Origin: Cyanobacteria bacterium HKST-UBA02
Lineage (GTDB): Bacteria; Cyanobacteriota; Vampirovibrionia; Obscuribacterales; Obscuribacteraceae
Assembly: GCA_020431945.1 (NCBI GenBank)
Contig: JAGQHH010000159.1
Location: 1 to 40,426, forward strand
Reading direction: 5' to 3'
Length of the DNA: 40,426 nt
Each line of letters begins with the position of its first letter. The stretch's first letter is position 1. Below, piece by piece: positions 32,243-39,887 of the stretch. The notes below the pieces were generated by a model. That model was not told the origin of the DNA. It did not search any database and saw only the letters and a program-made list of their open reading frames with translations. The position numbers and the translations under genes are program-made.

Positions 32243-33028
32243 CTATTTGAACGGGTAGACGAGCTGGCCCAGGAGGGTCCCGGGCACTTTCGCTCCCACC
32301 GCGCCGAACTCCCGCGGAACTTCGCCCTCGGGCATATAGAAAGTTCCGAAGATTATGTCCCAGACAGGAAAGAGTCCGGCAAAATTCTTGTTGATGGCAG
32401 CTTTCTCGCAACTGTGGTGCCAGCGATGAAAGGCAGGGGTGGCGATGACATACTTGAGCGGTCCGAAAGACCAGTCCACATTGGCATGAAGCAAAATCGC
32501 GTAGAGCTTCAGGAAGGGAACATAGGCGGCCAGAAGAGTGAGCGGAAAACCCAGGAGCACGAAAGGTACGACCTGAACAAGACGGGTAGCGAACTCATTG
32601 ACAGGATGCAAGCGCACCGATGACAGCCAGTCGACCTGGGTCGATGAATGATGGATGGCATGGAACTTCCAGAGGCGACGCCGATGGAATGCCCGGTGCA
32701 TGAGATAGGCGATCAGATCGCCGAAGATCAAGATCTCCAGGGCGCAAAGAAGGGCAGGCTGATCGGCCACCGGCGAGAAGCCGTTTGCCACCGCCGGACT
32801 CAGCTCACGACCGAGAGCCAGGGTGCAGGCGACAACACCGCCGAGAATCACCAGCTTACCGATGGTCTTGGTGACAGCAGCGGTGAAGAACCAGTATGCA
32901 AGATCAAGACGGCTGTCCTTTCTCCAGAGCGGTTTGTCCTTACGCGAAGGGAAGAGAAGCTCCACCGAGTAAAAGAGCGTGGCCAAAAGGAGAAAAGCCA
33001 CCGCCAGATAGAACAGGGTCTTGATCAT
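32243..33028 (-). CDS. Fatty acid hydroxylase / sterol desaturase family membrane enzyme
   Basis: 261 aa from ATG 33028; no clear ribosome binding site. Four or five membrane segments (LFYLAVAFLLLATLFYSVEL, LVILGGVVACTLALG, VVPFVLLGFPLTLLAAYVPF). The di-iron histidine boxes of the superfamily are present: HRAFH, HAIHH and HRWHH, the last in PAFHRWHHS. The family hydroxylates or desaturates lipids using O2 at the membrane surface; the substrate (fatty acid, carotenoid or sterol-like) cannot be told. Followed after 20 bases by the DUF2071 gene. Confidence 0.88.
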   Translation of the reverse strand: MIKTLFYLAVAFLLLATLFYSVELLFPSRKDKPLWRKDSRLDLAYWFFTAAVTKTIGKLVILGGVVACTLALGRELSPAVANGFSPVADQPALLCALEILIFGDLIAYLMHRAFHRRRLWKFHAIHHSSTQVDWLSSVRLHPVNEFATRLVQVVPFVLLGFPLTLLAAYVPFLKLYAILLHANVDWSFGPLKYVIATPAFHRWHHSCEKAAINKNFAGLFPVWDIIFGTFYMPEGEVPREFGAVGAKVPGTLLGQLVYPFK

Positions 33029-33110
33029 TGCTATACCGAATCACCAGGTCCGAGATTAATACCGCCGGACCCGGAGAAAGTTGCGAAAATCAGTAAATCT
33101 CGAACGGCCT

Positions 33111-34163
33111 CTATAAGCGGGAGCGCATTTGAATCGGCTTCTGGAGGATATACATCTGATCGAATAGATCCTGCACCTTGGACACGGGCAGAGTGAGGAC
33201 GCCGTCCCTGTCTCCGTCCGAAAAGGCGCGAAGGTCATGGATGGTCTCAGCGTTGTTTCCGCCCCAGGGGTTGCGCAGAGAAAAGGTGCCTTCGGCCCCG
33301 TCCTTGCCTGGCGTATACCCCACAAGGGTGTAAGCATGACCGTTGCGCCCGAAAATTACCTGGGGCTCTTTGCCGCTCATGCCGGCAATAGCATTCTCCA
33401 GCTCATGAGGCGTCCTGCCGAATCCCATTACCAAGGTCAGCCCCTGGGCAAGCAGATTCGAGTCGGCCAGCTCATTGACGTCCTTGATGGTCATCTCGAA
33501 CCTGGTGGACTCTGCCGTCACGGGCTCTCCGGTGAGAAGCTGGAGAGACCACTGGACATCCCCGCAATGTCCAAGTTGCAGAGCCGGATTTCGATAGGGA
33601 CCATAAGGTCCGGACTGCTCGGTCCACAATTTGCCGGCTGCTGCCTCGAGCACCGATGGCCACTGCCCCGCCAGTCCGGGGAGAGGCTCCTGATCGGCGC
33701 CGACTTGAATCGCCCCTTTTTCATAGAGCTCGTCTTCGTTGACCGTCACCGGATGGCTACCGCCAGGAAATGTCACCTGCCAGGATCGCTTGCCGTCCGC
33801 ACCCACCGGAAGAGGCTCGATCATCTGCTTGAGGGCTTCTCGACCATCGGGCTGGCGAGCCATGGCCTGCATGGAAGCGACGAAATGACAGTCGGCGATA
33901 TAACCCTGCTGAATCCGTGACCAGTGAGGGCTCATATCTTCACTGCCTGTGCGGCTCTCAGCCCGATCCACAGCCAGATCGAGAATAGCCTTCGAGCTGT
34001 CTTTCCCGAGAAAATCATTTCCACGGCCCTGCCCTGGACCTTCTCCCAGAAGCGAAAGAAGATCGAGCTTGTTTATATCAGGTGTGTCATCAGGCAGATC
34101 ACGGTTTTTCGAGAGGTCGAAAGCCTCATTTCCCTTGCTGCCCTCATTGCCCCTGGTGACCAT
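33111..34163 (-). CDS. Calpain-type (C2 family) cysteine protease
   Basis: 350 aa from ATG 34163 with a strong GGAGG 8 bases upstream. The catalytic triad is visible: Q86 and C92 in QQGYIADCHFVAS, H276 in GRNGHAYTLVGY, and N298 in SLRNPWGG. The protease core spans about 75-320. The first 70 residues are charged and disordered and could be a pro-region. No signal peptide, no C2L/EF-hand calcium domains as in animal calpains. Bacterial calpain-like proteases are poorly studied; substrates unknown. The downstream neighbour is the hydroxylase gene (82-bp gap); upstream is a secreted repeat protein separated by a terminator. Confidence 0.9.
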   Translation of the reverse strand: MVTRGNEGSKGNEAFDLSKNRDLPDDTPDINKLDLLSLLGEGPGQGRGNDFLGKDSSKAILDLAVDRAESRTGSEDMSPHWSRIQQGYIADCHFVASMQAMARQPDGREALKQMIEPLPVGADGKRSWQVTFPGGSHPVTVNEDELYEKGAIQVGADQEPLPGLAGQWPSVLEAAAGKLWTEQSGPYGPYRNPALQLGHCGDVQWSLQLLTGEPVTAESTRFEMTIKDVNELADSNLLAQGLTLVMGFGRTPHELENAIAGMSGKEPQVIFGRNGHAYTLVGYTPGKDGAEGTFSLRNPWGGNNAETIHDLRAFSDGDRDGVLTLPVSKVQDLFDQMYILQKPIQMRSRL

Positions 34164-34198
34164 CAGGCGAGCCTCCTTTCACCACTATAAAGATCGAA

Positions 34199-34234
34199 AG
34201 GTGATGCGGCAAGCCGGAGCCTGCCGCATCGCCT
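34199..34234 (-). terminator. Probable terminator of the repeat-protein gene
   Basis: 13-bp stem with one imperfect pair, AGGTGATGCGGCA (34199-34211) / TGCCGCATCGCCT (34222-34234), 10-base loop. On the minus strand it is followed by TTCGATCTTTAT, a weak T-rich tail. It lies 18 bases after the stop of the gene at 34253 and 35 bases before the protease start. Confidence 0.62.
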
Positions 34235-34252
34235 GTATTGGATTCGGCTTCT

Positions 34253-35083
34253 TTAGATCTCGTCAGATGGCTCGAGACCGGGCTCGCCAGCCTGGGAAGC
34301 GCCGCCGCCGCCATTGTGATTGGAGCTGAAGCTCCGATCGAAACCCTCACCCGGCTTGCCGGTGACTGTCTTGGTGACGTCATAGTCATGACCCGAGGCA
34401 GTGGTGCCCGAAGTCTCCACCTGCTTGTTATAGCCTTCGCCCTGACCGGCGGTCACCGTCTTGCTCCGGTCATACTGACCGCCGTTGGCCGTGGTGCCGC
34501 TGGTATTGACTTGCTTGCTATAACCGTCACCCTGACCACCAGACACTGTCTTGCTCCGGTCGTATTCACCACCGCGACGGGTAGTGCCCTGGCTCTGAGA
34601 CTGCCAGACTCCCTTGTTATGAGAATCGAGAGAGTTCCCGGGTCCCGAACTGGCTGCAGCGGCCTGCCGTCCCGCCCCCTCGGCGCCTGCCCGGCCTTGC
34701 CATCCGCCCGAGAGCCCGGAGAAGTCTCGATTCTGGAGCTTGCTCCTGTTCTCCTGGAATTGTTTGATTCTGGCCGAGCGATCGGCTTGCATAGAGCTGT
34801 TGGACTTGGCCCAGTTGCTCTCGTGCTGACTGCCGAATCCGGAATTATTGCCCGATCCGGACTTGCTGCCGAAGCTGCCGGCTCCGTTGCCCAGACCTTG
34901 CATGCGAGAGCCCAGACCGGCTGCTCGAGCCCGCCCGGCCCCGGCAGCCCTGCCGCCGCCACGCCCGCCGCCGCGCCCGCCGCGTGCATCAGCATCGGGA
35001 CAGGTAATCGCCAGTGTCGATAGTAAAGTAACGGATACCGATAGAACGGCAAGGAAAACAGGTCTTTTCTTGTTCATCAACAT
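34253..35083 (-). CDS. Exported Gly-rich protein with three 30-residue repeats
   Basis: 276 aa from ATG 35083 (GGAGAG 6 bases upstream). Signal peptide about 1-34 (PVFLAVLSVSVTLLSTLAIT, cleavage likely after ADA). Residues 35-160 are disordered and rich in Gly, Arg, Ser, Ala (GGRGGGRGGGRAAGAGRARA). Residues 166-255 are three 30-residue repeats GTT..GG.YDRSKTV..GQG(D/E)GY.KQV(N/E)TS. Repeats of this kind (short alternating Thr/Gly strands) occur in many exported bacterial proteins without known function. Tail: NHNGGGGASQAGEPGLEPSD. Probable cell-surface or matrix component. Confidence 0.82.
   Translation of the reverse strand: MLMNKKRPVFLAVLSVSVTLLSTLAITCPDADARGGRGGGRGGGRAAGAGRARAAGLGSRMQGLGNGAGSFGSKSGSGNNSGFGSQHESNWAKSNSSMQADRSARIKQFQENRSKLQNRDFSGLSGGWQGRAGAEGAGRQAAAASSGPGNSLDSHNKGVWQSQSQGTTRRGGEYDRSKTVSGGQGDGYSKQVNTSGTTANGGQYDRSKTVTAGQGEGYNKQVETSGTTASGHDYDVTKTVTGKPGEGFDRSFSSNHNGGGGASQAGEPGLEPSDEI
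34319..34588 (-). repeat. Three 90-bp in-frame coding repeats
   Basis: Each 90-base unit encodes one 30-residue repeat of the exported Gly-rich protein; the first two units are close to each other, the third is more diverged (YDVTKTVTGKPGEGFD). Unit length is a multiple of three, allowing expansion or loss. Confidence 0.75.
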
Positions 35084-35171
35084 AACGAGCTCTCCGAATC
35101 ACCCACGCACTTAAATACGCCGGGACCACTCAAAAAGTTCAATGCCCCGCAGCAATTTAATCTGATCGCAT

Positions 35172-35612
35172 TCAATCTAATCGAATAAACCTGCACAGAA
35201 TCGCCAGCAATACAAAAGAACGCGCCGTCCAGAGAATGGTCCGCACCCAGTTGGTGGACGCCAGCTTTTCAGCATCTTCTTCTGAATAGCAATTGCCGAG
35301 CTTCTCATGAAGCGGGACCTGCAGGACAGCCGTGGAGAGCCACACTCCGACGAGCAGAGCGAGGGCGAGCCAGGACAGGCCTCGCCCGGTTCCGGAGTTA
35401 ATAATAAAAGGAAGAAGAAGAGCGGAGAAAACCTCCAGAAGCATGAGTGGTACCACCACCAGTGATGTCAGATGGCGGTGGCTCTCGGCATACTGGGTGA
35501 AAGTCCGGCTCCCGACCCTGGTGAAAAGTGGGTAGTGAACGATCTGAACGAACCAGATCAGTCCGGTCATAAAAAATGTCGAAAAAATATTGATCAGTAG
35601 ACACGCGATCAT
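35172..35612 (-). CDS. Small polytopic membrane protein
   Basis: 146 aa from ATG 35612. A longer frame to 35909 overlaps iolB in antisense, is not membrane-like in the part beyond 35710, and is rejected. Four membrane segments: ACLLINIFSTFFMTGLIWFV, VVVPLMLLEVFSALLLPFI, LSWLALALLVGVWLSTAVL, and a C-terminal one (ILWTARSFVLLAILCRF). Conserved-looking motif WFVQIVHYPLF..VG and YAESHRH recall a family of unnamed membrane proteins found in soil bacteria. Function unknown. It is divergent from iolB, and its start lies about 100 bp from that gene's start. Confidence 0.78.
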   Translation of the reverse strand: MIACLLINIFSTFFMTGLIWFVQIVHYPLFTRVGSRTFTQYAESHRHLTSLVVVPLMLLEVFSALLLPFIINSGTGRGLSWLALALLVGVWLSTAVLQVPLHEKLGNCYSEEDAEKLASTNWVRTILWTARSFVLLAILCRFIRLD

Positions 35613-35660
35613 GACTCTATAGAATCTAGCGCTACCGGGTGACCCGGAGGTGAACTGTTC

Positions 35661-35666
35661 TATAAT
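35661..35666 (+). promoter_or_regulatory. -10 box (TATAAT) of iolB
   Basis: A perfect TATAAT, 43 bases before the iolB TTG start, with only a weak -35 (GGTGAC-like) about 18 bases before it. A transcript would begin near 35673, which rules out translation starts further upstream. Confidence 0.5.
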
Positions 35667-35709
35667 TAGGTCCCGGGACGGGACTATCACAAAAAAACAG
35701 GTGATTAGA

Positions 35710-36597
35710 TTGAGCAGCAAATCAATACTGGTAAAGGCTGCTAGCCAGTCTTCGGATCGCGAATTAATCGCCGGCGTGACGGCGGAGTCGGCAGGCTGGC
35801 AGTATCTGAATCTGGAAGTGAGACGTTTGCTCCGGGGCGACCGTTTCGAATCGGACACCGGCGCTAACGAAGCAGTTATCGTATCTCTGGGCGGACGCTT
35901 CTCGGTCAAATCGAGCCAGGGCGAATTCGAGAATCTCGGACGCTGTCCGGATGTTTTCGGCGGTCTCCCATATGCCGTTTATCTTTCTACAGGTACGCAG
36001 TTCGAGCTCCTCGCCCATGAAGACGGCGTCGAGATCGCCTATTGCTTCGTGCCCAGCGATGAGGAGCACCGTACACGCGCAATCACCCCCGGGGACATAG
36101 TGCCGGAGATCAGAGGCGGCGGCAACGCCACCAGACAGATCAATACCATCATTCCTCCCGGTTTCGACTGCCACCGCCTGGTCACCTGCGAAGCCTATAC
36201 CCCCGGCGGCAACTGGTCCAGCTACCCGCCCCACAAGCATGACACCCTCATCGAAGAGAACGGCAAGATAATCGAAGCGGAGCTCGAAGAGATCTATTTC
36301 TACAAATTCCGCCGCCCGGAAGGCTTCGCCCTCCAGCGCGTCTACAACGACGACCGCAGCCTGGACGAAGTAGCGGTGCCCCAGGACAACGACATCGTCC
36401 TGATTCGAGAAGGCTACCATCCGGTCAGCGCCCCGGACGGTTATGACTGCTATTACCTGAATTTCCTGGCAGGCTCGCATCAATCCCTGGCATGCAGCGA
36501 TGACCCCGCCTACAAATGGGTGAAAGAGACCTGGGACAAGAAAGACCCACGCCTGCCCATGGTCGGTGCCGGAAAGACCGAAAAGATTACAGTTTAG
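35710..36597 (+). CDS. iolB: 5-deoxy-glucuronate isomerase (IolB)
   Basis: 295 aa from TTG 35710, AGGTGA 6 bases upstream. A longer frame from 35650 would start before the TATAAT box and is rejected. IolB converts 5-deoxy-glucuronate to 2-deoxy-5-keto-gluconate in myo-inositol catabolism. Family marks: two cupin-like halves, SSYPPHKHD (metal-binding His residues), ELEEIYFYKFRRPEGFALQR and EGYHPVSAPDGYDCYYLNFL. Length is close to the usual 270 aa. Cytosolic. No other iol gene (iolC, D, E, G) is within the window, so either the pathway lies outside or the enzyme serves another sugar acid. It converges with the SDR gene (3-bp gap). Confidence 0.93.
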   Translation: MSSKSILVKAASQSSDRELIAGVTAESAGWQYLNLEVRRLLRGDRFESDTGANEAVIVSLGGRFSVKSSQGEFENLGRCPDVFGGLPYAVYLSTGTQFELLAHEDGVEIAYCFVPSDEEHRTRAITPGDIVPEIRGGGNATRQINTIIPPGFDCHRLVTCEAYTPGGNWSSYPPHKHDTLIEENGKIIEAELEEIYFYKFRRPEGFALQRVYNDDRSLDEVAVPQDNDIVLIREGYHPVSAPDGYDCYYLNFLAGSHQSLACSDDPAYKWVKETWDKKDPRLPMVGAGKTEKITV

Positions 36598-36600
36598 CTA

Positions 36601-37422
36601 TCAAACCCCGGCATAGGCTGAGAAACCGCCGTCCACCGGAATGACGGTGCCGGTGACGAAACGCGCCGAGGGCGAGACCAGAAAGAGAAGTGCTCCGACG
36701 AGCTCATCCGGCTCGCCCATGCGACCCATGGGAGTGTGTGCCACGACTTTTTTCCCACGGGGGGAATAGTCGCCGGTCTCACGGTCGGTGAGCAGGTACC
36801 GATTGAGCTCGGTGATGAAGAATCCCGGCGCGATGGCATTCACCCTGATCCCGGCGCCATATTCCATGGCCATACGCACGGCGAGCCAGGCAGTAAAATT
36901 GTCTATCGCGGCTTTCGAAGCCGAATAGGCGGGGACACTGGTGAGCGGTCTGTCCGCCGCCATGGAGGAGATATTGACGATACATCCGCGCCCCCGCTCC
37001 GCCATATCCCGCCCGAAGACCTGGCAGGGAATAATAGTTCCCTCGAGATTGAGAGAAAGAACACGCTGTATCTCAGCCGGTTTCAAATCGAAAAAAGACT
37101 GCTCCGCAGTGGTGACGGCTCCGGGGAAATTGCCGCCGGCAACATTGATGAGGACAGTGGCTTCGCCAAGCTCGGAGTTTATCCGCTCCCGGTTTTTCTC
37201 GAGAGCAGAACTATCGAGCACGTCCGATTCGAGGACCAGAAGCCTGTCGCTCTTCGCGAGCCCGGCGGCTTTTGCGGGCGTCCGGGCGAGCACCGCCACT
37301 TTCGCGCCCATGGCAAGGAGAGCCTCCACCATGACGATACCGAGCCCACCGGCACCACCGGTGATGACTGCTACCTCGTCCTTGAAATCATAATTGCTCG
37401 CGAGCCAGTCATGCCTGTTCAC
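36601..37422 (-). CDS. SDR-family dehydrogenase (uronate/gluconate oxidoreductase-like)
   Basis: 273 aa from GTG 37422, GGGAG 7 bases upstream. Classic short-chain dehydrogenase: nucleotide-binding TGGAGGLG (21-28), NVAGG (93-97), catalytic Ser152/153, Y166-S-A-S-K170, and C-terminal HTPMGRMGEPDELVGALLFL, then FVTGTVIPVDGGFSAYAGV. This end pattern is common in SDRs annotated as D-mannonate/fructuronate or gluconate 5-dehydrogenase; exact substrate uncertain. It overlaps the GH31 gene by 4 bases (GTGA), so it is the last gene of a coupled LarA-like, GH31, SDR operon. It probably oxidises or reduces a product of the glycosidase. Confidence 0.9.
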   Translation of the reverse strand: MNRHDWLASNYDFKDEVAVITGGAGGLGIVMVEALLAMGAKVAVLARTPAKAAGLAKSDRLLVLESDVLDSSALEKNRERINSELGEATVLINVAGGNFPGAVTTAEQSFFDLKPAEIQRVLSLNLEGTIIPCQVFGRDMAERGRGCIVNISSMAADRPLTSVPAYSASKAAIDNFTAWLAVRMAMEYGAGIRVNAIAPGFFITELNRYLLTDRETGDYSPRGKKVVAHTPMGRMGEPDELVGALLFLVSPSARFVTGTVIPVDGGFSAYAGV

Positions 37423-39887
37423 TTTCTTACTCCCTGAATCCCCATCTCCTCGATTACCAGGCCGGCATGCAGCCTGCCGCTCTCATCTTCGTAGACTCTG
37501 CTCGCCCCTGCGATCTCCCGGCTCTCGCCCGGGGGAAAAACCCAGTCGAGCTCTGAATAAGCTGGCTTGAAATTATTCGATAGAATGCGCGCCCCTATAT
37601 TTACGCGCTCTTTCGTATAGTCCATGAAAAGCTCGATCTCGCTGTAACCGCCATTCTTATAAGCCATGCTTTCACCGTCGTCCTCGATCAGGCTGAAACG
37701 ACCATGACCCTCTCCCGGTCCCGGAAAAGCCAGAACCCGCCGCATGTCATCCGGGCTCTCCGCCGATTGTCTTGCAGGTCGGCCAAGAGGGATCAAGCCG
37801 CCCTCTCTCACCAGGGTCGGGATGCGCGACAGGGGCGCCTCCACAGTGACGGTGACGCCGCCTCCATGCCAGGCGCCGTTGTCGAAATCGCACCACATGG
37901 AGCCTGAGGGCAGGTAGACATCCCGGCAGCGCAAGCCGGGCTCCAGCACCGATGCCACCAGCCAGTGCGAGCCGAGCAGGAAATCGAAAGACTCATCGAG
38001 ACAGCGGCTGTCATCCCCGAACTCATAAACCAGGGGACGGATCACCGGCCGCCCGCTCCTTGCCGCATCGAAGATGAGACTGTAGAGATAAGGGATCATG
38101 CTGTAGCGAAAACAGATCAGATCCCTTATCACAGGCAGGATCTCGGGATACATCCAGGGCTCGTTCACCGAGCCGTCATCGTGCCAGGAGTGAATGGTGA
38201 AACGCGGGTGGAAGATCCCGTTCGCCACCCAGCGAGCGAAAAGCTCGGGGTCGGGCTTGTTGCCGAAAAAACCTCCGACATCGTGCCCGATGCCGGGCAT
38301 ACCCGAAAGAGACAGTCCCAATCCCATGGGGATATTGAACTTCAGAGTATGCCAGTTGCAGTCGTTGTCCCCGGTCCAGGTATGGGCATAGCGCTGGATG
38401 CCCGGGCAGGCGGAACGAGTGAGCACATAGGGACGGCGCTCCGGCTCATGCTCGACAAGAGCCTCATGACTGGCTCTCGCCATGAGCAGAGTCTGCAGAG
38501 GTCGCCCGGCCAGGCCGACTCGCAGAGACTCGCCGAAGCCTCTATATATGGCGTCATCATCCCAGATGCTGTATTCGTTGTTGTCGTTCCAGACACCGTC
38601 GATGCCCCAGCCGAGAATATGCTCTTTGAGGTTGTCCTTCCACCACTGACAAGCACTACCTGTGGTGAAATCAAGATGGGCGCCGTCACCGTCCCAGACT
38701 TTATCGAGCTGGGGTCCGCTGCCTTCTGCGGATTCGACAAAACCATCGAGCTCCTCCACCTGGTCGAAACGCGGATGGCTGGTGAGCAATGAAGGCTTGA
38801 CGTTGGCCACCAGCTTGATACCGTGATCATGGAAGGAGCGCACCATCTGCGATGGCTCAGGCACCCGCTTGCGATTCCACTCGAAGACATAGCGCTTGCC
38901 GTCCTCGCCTTTGCAATAGCCTGAGGAGAGATGGAACATGTCGCAGGGAATCTCGTGCTCTTTGCAAAGACCGGCGAATCTCGCCAGCTCCTCCTGGGCG
39001 TTTTCAGCTTCGGTATATTGCATAGTCGAGCCCAGATAGCCCAGGGACCAGCGTGGTGGCAGGGTCATTCTGCCGGTGAGGGAGACGAGCCTGGCGAGCA
39101 CGGCTTCGATGCTCGGACCGTAGAGCATGTAATAATCCAGATCGCCTTCTTCGGCCTGGTAGTAGCGATAAGCCGGGAAGAAATTATGATGCTCGCAACC
39201 CATATCGAACACGGTAGTCGCGAGATTGTCGTAGAAGAGTCCGTATGCGCACCGGCTCTCGGGCAGGTAAGTGATATAGAACGGAAAGTGCTTATAGAGC
39301 GGATCGCTCAGCTCGGCGTTGTAACGCCCGGCATCGAGATTGAACATGCGCATCCGGCGACCGTGCTTGTTCAGCGGTCCGGTCTTCTCCCCGAAGCCGT
39401 AGAAGCGCATGTCAGGGCTGCGTTTCATATAATGGTAGACGCTCCCGGAACGATCGAAAGCATAAGCCCGCTCTTCGAGATCCTCGGCAAAACATTCCCC
39501 TTCAGCATCGAACCAGCTGAGAGCCGGGGACGAGACAGTCGTTTCGATACGGAGAGTGCCTGTATCGATGCTGAGACGATCCGAGGCTCCATCGAGACTA
39601 AGCTCATAATCGGGGCAGCCGAATCGGCCGAGGTCGTCACGCGACCGCCCTTCGTATGGCATGTCGCCGTTCTCGTCCACGATCATCCAGGTGCGTTCGA
39701 GCTGCGGTTTGCTGGCTAGCCGGTGACATACCCTGACAATATCGGGCTCGAGAGGCCAGATCGAAAAGCTCTCGCCACCGGGGCCGGTGAGCACCACCGG
39801 CTGCCCGCCACCGGCCTTGCCGGTCGAATCGATGGTGGAAGAGAGCCTGTACGGCGCTCCATCTCTTCCCGGCACAACGAGCCTCAT
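37419..39887 (-). CDS. Glycoside hydrolase family 31 (alpha-glucosidase/xylosidase-type)
   Basis: 822 aa from ATG 39887, with GGAGG 6 bases upstream; its ATG overlaps the upstream gene's TGA (ATGA). A frame to 39986 adds 33 residues antisense to nothing but inside the upstream gene, so it is rejected. GH31 marks: DGVWNDNNEYSIWDDD (catalytic nucleophile D435), HTWTGDNDCNW (acid/base D507), PRWSLGYLGSTMQYTEAENA (substrate-side N-terminal strand), SGMPGIGHDVGGFFG. No signal peptide, so it acts in the cytosol on imported alpha-linked glycosides. Specificity (glucosidase, xylosidase, sulfoquinovosidase) cannot be fixed from sequence alone. The following SDR gene overlaps by 4 bases. Confidence 0.93.
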   Translation of the reverse strand: MRLVVPGRDGAPYRLSSTIDSTGKAGGGQPVVLTGPGGESFSIWPLEPDIVRVCHRLASKPQLERTWMIVDENGDMPYEGRSRDDLGRFGCPDYELSLDGASDRLSIDTGTLRIETTVSSPALSWFDAEGECFAEDLEERAYAFDRSGSVYHYMKRSPDMRFYGFGEKTGPLNKHGRRMRMFNLDAGRYNAELSDPLYKHFPFYITYLPESRCAYGLFYDNLATTVFDMGCEHHNFFPAYRYYQAEEGDLDYYMLYGPSIEAVLARLVSLTGRMTLPPRWSLGYLGSTMQYTEAENAQEELARFAGLCKEHEIPCDMFHLSSGYCKGEDGKRYVFEWNRKRVPEPSQMVRSFHDHGIKLVANVKPSLLTSHPRFDQVEELDGFVESAEGSGPQLDKVWDGDGAHLDFTTGSACQWWKDNLKEHILGWGIDGVWNDNNEYSIWDDDAIYRGFGESLRVGLAGRPLQTLLMARASHEALVEHEPERRPYVLTRSACPGIQRYAHTWTGDNDCNWHTLKFNIPMGLGLSLSGMPGIGHDVGGFFGNKPDPELFARWVANGIFHPRFTIHSWHDDGSVNEPWMYPEILPVIRDLICFRYSMIPYLYSLIFDAARSGRPVIRPLVYEFGDDSRCLDESFDFLLGSHWLVASVLEPGLRCRDVYLPSGSMWCDFDNGAWHGGGVTVTVEAPLSRIPTLVREGGLIPLGRPARQSAESPDDMRRVLAFPGPGEGHGRFSLIEDDGESMAYKNGGYSEIELFMDYTKERVNIGARILSNNFKPAYSELDWVFPPGESREIAGASRVYEDESGRLHAGLVIEEMGIQGVRK

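Noticed and set aside
35613..35909. N-terminal extension of the small membrane protein to 35909
   Set aside because: It would overlap iolB and its promoter in antisense, and the added residues do not resemble the rest.
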